Virus record (IMG/VR): IMGVR_UViG_3300042691_023337
Span: 1-52,951 of that record
From: a virus
Reading direction: 5' to 3' (one strand)
Length of the DNA: 52,951 nucleotides
The notes beneath the pieces were generated by a model. It was not told the origin of the DNA. It was given only the letters and a program-made list of their open reading frames with translations, and searched no databases. Shown in pieces: positions 48,808 to 52,951 of this stretch. How positions within the stretch are numbered: the stretch's first letter is position 1; every line of letters starts with the position of its first letter. Position numbers and translations under genes: made by a program.

Positions 48808-49575
48808 ATGGACTTTTCACAAACATTAATACGTGCATCTGCTTTGGGGTTGATTATGGTTGAACCTAGAGATAAAGCGGCAAAAGATAGTGGGGAGTTG
48901 TCAGCAACCGCCAAGTCCTACCTATATAAAGTATATACCCAATTAAAATACAAAAGGTTTTATGATATTAATACTAAGGGTATCTTAAAGGGGAAACTTG
49001 TAGAAGAAGAATCAATCACCAACTTGTCCCTTTACCTTAACAAATTCCTTAAAAAGAACACAGAAAGGGTAACAAACAGCCATTTTACAGGTGAATATGA
49101 TATTTACGAGGGCGAATCACCAACCAATGCAGACGTAATTTGGGATATAAAGTCCCCCGAAACCCTTGAAACCTTCATAGCAAACCTTGAAGATGATGAT
49201 TTAAAGAAAAATAACCCTATTTATTGGTGGCAATTACAGGCTTATATGGACTTATCAGGGGCGAATGTAGCCCGTGTAGCTTATGTGCTATCAAATACCC
49301 CCGAAACTCTGTATGAGGGCGAAAAATGGGCTTTATTGAAGCGTTTAGACGTGGTTTCAGAAGAATCCCCCGAATTTAAAGAAGCAGAAAGCCAATTAAA
49401 GCTGCTTCACAACTTTGATGACATCCCCCTTAGCGAAAAAATACTCATATTTTCAGTAAAAAGAGATGATGAAGCCATCCAAAAAGCCAAACAAAAAGTA
49501 GAAAAAGCAAGAGAATACTTGCAAATCATCGAAGAAAAACATAAAACACATAATCAAAAACAATTAGCACTATGA
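48808..49575 (+). CDS. PDDEXK-type exonuclease (YqaJ/Cas4-like)
   Basis: 255 residues. Glu at 67-69, then GEYDIY with Asp98 and VIWDIKSP with Asp113 and Lys115, then WWQLQAYMDLSG, the Gln/aromatic helix typical of the YqaJ/RecB-nuclease set. These make a complete PDDEXK site. The C-terminus is a long helix. It follows the annealing-protein candidate by seven bases. It has a paralogue at 51872 with the same layout. Confidence 0.75.
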   Translation: MDFSQTLIRASALGLIMVEPRDKAAKDSGELSATAKSYLYKVYTQLKYKRFYDINTKGILKGKLVEEESITNLSLYLNKFLKKNTERVTNSHFTGEYDIYEGESPTNADVIWDIKSPETLETFIANLEDDDLKKNNPIYWWQLQAYMDLSGANVARVAYVLSNTPETLYEGEKWALLKRLDVVSEESPEFKEAESQLKLLHNFDDIPLSEKILIFSVKRDDEAIQKAKQKVEKAREYLQIIEEKHKTHNQKQLAL

Positions 49576-49805
49576 CAAACGCAAAAGACCCAATCCACTT
49601 TATGGATAGCAATGTTAAATACAACGAAGGCTTAACCAAACGTGAATACTTTGCAGCACGGGCTATGCAGGGGATGTTGGCAAATAAAAGCATTTTTAAT
49701 GGTGAGATTGAAGGCAACCACGATGCTGAAAACTATGATTTTATTGGCAAAGAAGCTGCATTTATAGCAGACGCATTAATCAAAGCGCTAAACGAAAACC
49801 AATGA
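49572..49805 (+). CDS. Hypothetical protein (77 aa)
   Basis: Not recognised. Helical, with FAARAMQGMLANKSIF in the middle. Overlaps both neighbours by four bases. Confidence 0.55.
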   Translation: MTNAKDPIHFMDSNVKYNEGLTKREYFAARAMQGMLANKSIFNGEIEGNHDAENYDFIGKEAAFIADALIKALNENQ

Positions 49806-50038
49806 ATAAGTTTATAACGGCTGTTGTATCGGGTATGGTTTTAATGATGTATATTTCGATACTTGCTTTAGTTTTTTATGTTTACAAGTACGTCCACAAC
49901 GTACTTGTAAAATATTCAGATAATGATTCTATTTTTTTATCTGGCTTATTTTTGTTTGTTATTGGGTTTATTCTTATTGTATATTGCGTAATAGGGATAA
50001 TCAACTTCATTGATATAAACAAGGATAATCATGAATAG
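49802..50038 (+). CDS. Small two-helix membrane protein (78 aa)
   Basis: Two strong hydrophobic segments near 7-28 and 47-68 with charged ends. Integral membrane protein of unknown role. Confidence 0.55.
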   Translation: MNKFITAVVSGMVLMMYISILALVFYVYKYVHNVLVKYSDNDSIFLSGLFLFVIGFILIVYCVIGIINFIDINKDNHE

Positions 50039-50213
50039 CCTACAACCGCCCCCTTTAACCCCCTTACAAGCCCAAAAAAGAAGAATACAAGTATTAGACA
50101 GAATGAAGAAGTGTAGAAACAATTATTGGTGGGCGGAACATACCCAACTGCAAACAGAACTTGAAAACCTTAACATCATACTATTCGGGACACCAGCACC
50201 CGCCCATTATTAA
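50031..50213 (+). CDS. Hypothetical protein (60 aa)
   Basis: Not recognised. Pro-rich start, then a basic helix (QKRRIQVLDRMKKCRNNYWW). Overlaps the previous gene by eight bases. Confidence 0.5.
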   Translation: MNSLQPPPLTPLQAQKRRIQVLDRMKKCRNNYWWAEHTQLQTELENLNIILFGTPAPAHY

Positions 50214-50222
50214 AAACAAGTT

Positions 50223-50387
50223 ATGATATACGCGAAATATGGAATGATGGGGGAAGTTGTAGGATATTACATACCAACTCCCGAATCAATGATGCCCAAA
50301 GTTGGGGTATTTGTAAGGGGCGTATTTTATACGATTGATGATTATGTCAAACTGTTGACACTACAATTACAAAGAACAAAATATTAA
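50223..50387 (+). CDS. Small hypothetical protein (54 aa)
   Basis: 54 residues (begins MIYAKYGMMGEVVGYYIPTP), beta-rich. In line with neighbours and followed four bases later by another small gene, so probably real. Function unknown. Confidence 0.5.
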   Translation: MIYAKYGMMGEVVGYYIPTPESMMPKVGVFVRGVFYTIDDYVKLLTLQLQRTKY

Positions 50388-50390
50388 ACA

Positions 50391-50522
50391 ATGCGTAAAA
50401 AGGCTCTTAAAAATTGGCTGCTAAAAAGAAGATTGGTAGGCAAGTATGAAAGACATTGGATGCGAAGGTTTGGCAACTACTTTTACACAGAACAGAAATA
50501 CATACAAATTACAAAAAACTAA
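50391..50522 (+). CDS. Very basic small protein (43 aa)
   Basis: 43 residues with 14 Lys/Arg (MRKKALKNWLLKRRLVGKYE). It could bind nucleic acid. Short, so provisional. Confidence 0.45.
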   Translation: MRKKALKNWLLKRRLVGKYERHWMRRFGNYFYTEQKYIQITKN

Positions 50523-50526
50523 AACA

Positions 50527-50859
50527 ATGAAAAAGACACTATTAACAGCTATTCTTGTATTCATTTCGTTTATTTCTTTTAGTCAGGAACCAACCCTCTC
50601 CTTAAAGGAATACAGACCAACACTAATGTATTACATTGATTCATCACTATGTATTGTTATTAAAGGTGAAAAATACAAGGTAACCGAACTAAAGCAAATG
50701 CTTGATTGGTACAGAAACCAAAAGAAGTCCACCCCCAAAGTAGAAACAGTAAACGAATACCTTATCTACTACAACGACACCCCCTACATAAAACTATCCA
50801 CCCACTACGACTTAATACAAAACCTAATCAACACCCCACCCAAAAGAAGAAAAAAATAA
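50527..50859 (+). CDS. Small exported protein (110 aa)
   Basis: The start at 50527 (Met-Lys-Lys-Thr) gives a clean Sec signal peptide that ends in Ser-Phe-Ser-Gln, a common cleavage site in Bacteroidetes. Mature part with Tyr-rich strands and a Lys-rich end (Lys-Arg-Arg-Lys-Lys). The longer reading from 50446 overlaps the basic protein and would hide the signal. Function unknown. Confidence 0.6.
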   Translation: MKKTLLTAILVFISFISFSQEPTLSLKEYRPTLMYYIDSSLCIVIKGEKYKVTELKQMLDWYRNQKKSTPKVETVNEYLIYYNDTPYIKLSTHYDLIQNLINTPPKRRKK

Positions 50860-50897
50860 CATCAAATGATACTATCACAGCTAATAAAACAAACCAA

Positions 50898-51119
50898 ATG
50901 AACACACAAAACAAAGTAGAACGCATAAAGCAGATAATTTCAGATGAACTAGCAGACGACAGCCATTTTTCATTGATTATCTTTGAGCAAGAGGTTGGAG
51001 ACCTTTGGAAGTATTTTCACGTCCATAACTTTGACAGAGATTCAGTCATAGCAGCACTTAGGTCAGCAGCAGACAGCCTAGAAGAAATGGAAGATGAAGA
51101 TGATTTTAACCTTAACTAG
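50898..51119 (+). CDS. Hypothetical acidic protein (73 aa)
   Basis: Start at 50898 (MNTQNKVERIKQII). Acidic helices and an end with EEMEDEDDF. The earlier start at 50706 overlaps the exported protein and is rejected. Confidence 0.5.
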   Translation: MNTQNKVERIKQIISDELADDSHFSLIIFEQEVGDLWKYFHVHNFDRDSVIAALRSAADSLEEMEDEDDFNLN

Positions 51120-51183
51120 ATTCCGCCACAAACTAATCCAACAGAAGATATACACTTAGAATTAAACTAAAACATAAAAAAAC

Positions 51184-51399
51184 ATGGCAAAGAAAAACTA
51201 CCAAGTAACAATCGGCTACAAATCAATCGTGTGTGTTGATTTAAAAGCAGAAAACGAAGAAGAAGCCAAGAAAATGGCTGTTAAGATTTTTTCAGACGAA
51301 AGACACAAGATGTTTTCCAAAAGAAACGTAACACTCCAAGACGATAGCTTTAGAGCCGATGGTGTACTTAACATGGACGAAACATGGAATATGCTTTAA
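51184..51399 (+). CDS. Hypothetical protein (71 aa)
   Basis: Not recognised. Beta-alpha mix (YQVTIGYKSIVCVDLKAENE). Followed by a strong terminator. Confidence 0.5.
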   Translation: MAKKNYQVTIGYKSIVCVDLKAENEEEAKKMAVKIFSDERHKMFSKRNVTLQDDSFRADGVLNMDETWNML

Positions 51400-51414
51400 A
51401 AACCCAACACTAAC

Positions 51415-51446
51415 TGAAAACCCGTCAATTTAGACGGGTTTTTGTT
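51415..51446 (+). terminator. Intrinsic terminator
   Basis: AACCCGTC, six-base loop, GACGGGTT, then TTTG and further T's. Ends the block begun at 47628. Confidence 0.9.
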
Positions 51447-51472
51447 TTGTATTATTATTTCACTTATATTTG
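51442..51472 (+). promoter_or_regulatory. Promoter of the RHH/PDDEXK unit
   Basis: TTG at 51442-51444, 20 bases, TATATTTG at 51465-51472. It lacks the TTTTTAAGG box of the other plus promoters. Confidence 0.65.
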
Positions 51473-51491
51473 TGTAAAATAATTATCAAAT

Positions 51492-51659
51492 ATGCCACAA
51501 GTAAGTGCAACCGTAACCACTGAAACCTACGAAAAGATACGTCAGGTACAAGAGAAAGAAAGCAGGTCATTGTCTAATACAGTAGAAGTCCTACTTGAAA
51601 GAGCCTTGAAAGAAAGGGAACGTAAGACCAAAAAGAAAACAAATGACAAACAGAATTGA
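51492..51659 (+). CDS. Ribbon-helix-helix regulator (55 aa)
   Basis: 55 residues. VSATVTTETYEKIRQVQEKE, then SRSLSNTVEVLLERALKER: a beta strand followed by two helices with the Ser-x-Ser/Leu-Ser-N-cap pattern of Arc/CopG-type ribbon-helix-helix proteins. Likely binds DNA as a dimer, possibly its own promoter. First gene of the unit; overlaps the next by 17 bases. Confidence 0.75.
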   Translation: MPQVSATVTTETYEKIRQVQEKESRSLSNTVEVLLERALKERERKTKKKTNDKQN

Positions 51660-51882
51660 AGAAACATACAAGGGGTACAAGCTGATAGCTCAAAAGGATG
51701 AAAACGGTATTGTATATACATCCGCTTCGAGAGATAATAATGTATCTTTTTGGTTCAGGGACAATACTGGTCAAGATTTCAAGACAACTGAACAAGCAAT
51801 GTCTGTAGCTAAGAAAATGGTAGATGAAATAGCAGGACAAACAAATAGTTTCACCATGAAACAATTAACAAATGAACTTTAG
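51643..51882 (+). CDS. Hypothetical protein (79 aa)
   Basis: Not recognised. Begins MTNRIEETYKGYKLIAQKDE; a single beta-alpha module ending in a helix (VAKKMVDEIAG). Overlaps the RHH gene and the nuclease gene. Possibly works with one of them. Confidence 0.5.
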   Translation: MTNRIEETYKGYKLIAQKDENGIVYTSASRDNNVSFWFRDNTGQDFKTTEQAMSVAKKMVDEIAGQTNSFTMKQLTNEL

Positions 51883-52744
51883 TGAATTAAAATTTAATTG
51901 CTCTGATTTGCCGCAACTTATGTCAAATGGCAGAGAAAATAAGCCATTGAATGATGCACAAAAGATGCAGTTTGCGAAGATAAAGGCTAAAATATACAAT
52001 GGTATTAAGCTGACTAAAACGGATTTGGATAACTACGAGAAATTTTCAAAGAGAGAAGATGCAGATGGGAAATCGGTTCTATTATGTAAAGCTAATGAAA
52101 CTGTACTAAAAAGGATATATTCAAGAGAAAAATACGGGAAACAGGCTTTATTGGGCAAAGAAAACATACCACATTTGGTTAATGGTGTTGTTTCTGAAAG
52201 GGATTCCCTTAAATTGGCTTCAGAGGTTTTAGGTATAAAACCTAAGGTTTACAAAGACACAATATCAAACGACCATATAAAGGGTAGAATAGATGCCTAT
52301 TCTGGCAGCAGTATTAAAAAAGCCAAGCATATATACGAGATAAAGACGGCAAGCAACTATGAAACCTTTTTAGACTTCATAGACAACGCCCAAGAAGAAT
52401 CATTGTATTATTGGCAAATGCAGGGGTATTTAAGTATTACGGGTGCTAAAAGGGGAACTTTGATACATTGTTGCACATCTTACCACCCCGATATTGTAAC
52501 ACAGCAGGTAAACATATATTTGTCAAGAATAAAGGGGTTGAACCTTCCGCATGAATATGTAAGCAAAAGGATAGAACACATAAGAAAAAACATGAATTTT
52601 GACGACATACCAGCCCACCAAAGAGTATATGCAATAACAATAGAAAGGAATGATGATGATATAGATGCCATAAGACAAAAGATGGCTTTATGTAGAGATT
52701 GGCTTGTTTCTTTTGAAGAAAGGTGTTCGCGAATGAATAAGTAA
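51872..52744 (+). CDS. PDDEXK-type nuclease, paralogue of 48808-49575
   Basis: 290 residues. Active-site set: Glu109 (VVSERD), Asp141 (KGRIDAY), Glu156 and Lys158 (IYEIKTAS), then YYWQMQGYLSITG, matching WWQLQAYMDLSG of the other nuclease. The C-terminal part DDIPAHQRVYAITIERNDDD is also shared (DDIPLSEKILIFSVKRDDE). The N-terminal 80 residues are longer. Probably a second recombination or DNA-degradation exonuclease, with a different partner. Confidence 0.75.
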   Translation: MNFSELKFNCSDLPQLMSNGRENKPLNDAQKMQFAKIKAKIYNGIKLTKTDLDNYEKFSKREDADGKSVLLCKANETVLKRIYSREKYGKQALLGKENIPHLVNGVVSERDSLKLASEVLGIKPKVYKDTISNDHIKGRIDAYSGSSIKKAKHIYEIKTASNYETFLDFIDNAQEESLYYWQMQGYLSITGAKRGTLIHCCTSYHPDIVTQQVNIYLSRIKGLNLPHEYVSKRIEHIRKNMNFDDIPAHQRVYAITIERNDDDIDAIRQKMALCRDWLVSFEERCSRMNK

Positions 52745-52764
52745 TACAAGTATTTCACTCACAG

Positions 52765-52951
52765 ATGACTAAGCGGTTTATATCAATACAGGGAACACCA
52801 ATACCACCGTTCAAGGAAACCAAACTGGGGAACGGCTCTGTAAGCATACGATTTGTAATAAAGGGCAACATAGTCAGCAAGAAGAACAACAATTTATCCG
52901 TAACAATAAGAAAAGCAGCAAGAGATTACCTAAAGAAAGTTAGTAAGAACG
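52765..52951 (+). CDS. RusA-like Holliday-junction resolvase (cut by window edge)
   Basis: 62 residues to the right edge. The reading has SIRFVIKGNIVSKKNNNLSV and a Arg-Lys-Ala-Ala-Arg-Asp-Tyr helix, the strand-Gly-x-x-x-x-Lys-Lys pattern that opens RusA. RusA resolves recombination junctions during phage replication. Only the first third is visible, so the metal-binding Asp residues cannot be checked. Confidence 0.5.
   Translation, partial: MTKRFISIQGTPIPPFKETKLGNGSVSIRFVIKGNIVSKKNNNLSVTIRKAARDYLKKVSKN

Overview
The window is part of a tailed-phage genome (or prophage-like element) from the Bacteroidetes. The sequence shows this in several ways: low GC; genes packed end to end with start/stop overlaps and no clear Shine-Dalgarno sites; promoters of the Bacteroidetes form TTG-N(16-21)-TAnnTTTG on both strands; and a full head-and-neck morphogenesis block. 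Terminase, portal, scaffold, major capsid, several neck/ring-type proteins, a 1419-residue nozzle/muzzle-type protein, then large cargo-like proteins is the order of a podovirus. It is reminiscent of crAss-like and related Bacteroidetes podoviruses, but this is inference: no DNA polymerase, RNA polymerase, lysis or integrase gene is visible, so the rest of the genome lies outside the window.

Layout. (1) 1-33.2 kb, minus strand: the late block, read right to left. It runs from terminase (29.2-31.2 kb) through portal, scaffold, capsid, neck proteins, a GroES-like chaperonin, the nozzle protein and four large internal/cargo-like proteins to tail fibres at the left end. A TnpB gene sits on the plus strand between two fibre-type genes. 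Inside the cargo block are two genes with their own promoter/terminator signals: a complete ferritin and a GHKL-ATPase-like protein. (2) 33.2-39.9 kb, mostly minus: an isolated plus-strand 80-residue gene, a methyltransferase, small proteins, SSB, DnaB-type helicase, helicase-loader ATPase, a DUF4373-like protein and an HNH endonuclease behind a structured leader. (3) 40.0-43.4 kb, plus: small proteins, NinG-like HNH protein, a protein with the DnaA DNA-binding domain, then a candidate pseudoknotted RNA. (4) 43.3-46.3 kb, minus: small proteins, an ASCH protein and two paralogous small HTH regulators. (5) 46.3-47.6 kb: a C-rich unstructured stretch, one small gene and an RNA-only unit with a tRNA-Leu-like gene and an unusual tRNA-like RNA. 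(6) 47.6 kb to the end, plus: exported small proteins, a candidate annealing protein plus PDDEXK nuclease, more small genes, an RHH regulator, a second PDDEXK paralogue and a partial RusA-like resolvase.

How it fits together. The plus-strand units start from a shared promoter type with an extra TTTTTAAGG box at constant spacing and look like early genes for takeover, recombination and replication. The minus-strand late block makes the particle. The HTH and RHH proteins probably regulate early promoters. The most unusual items are the ferritin, the GHKL-like protein, three candidate structured RNAs, and the TnpB insertion that seems to have separated a fibre gene from its promoter.
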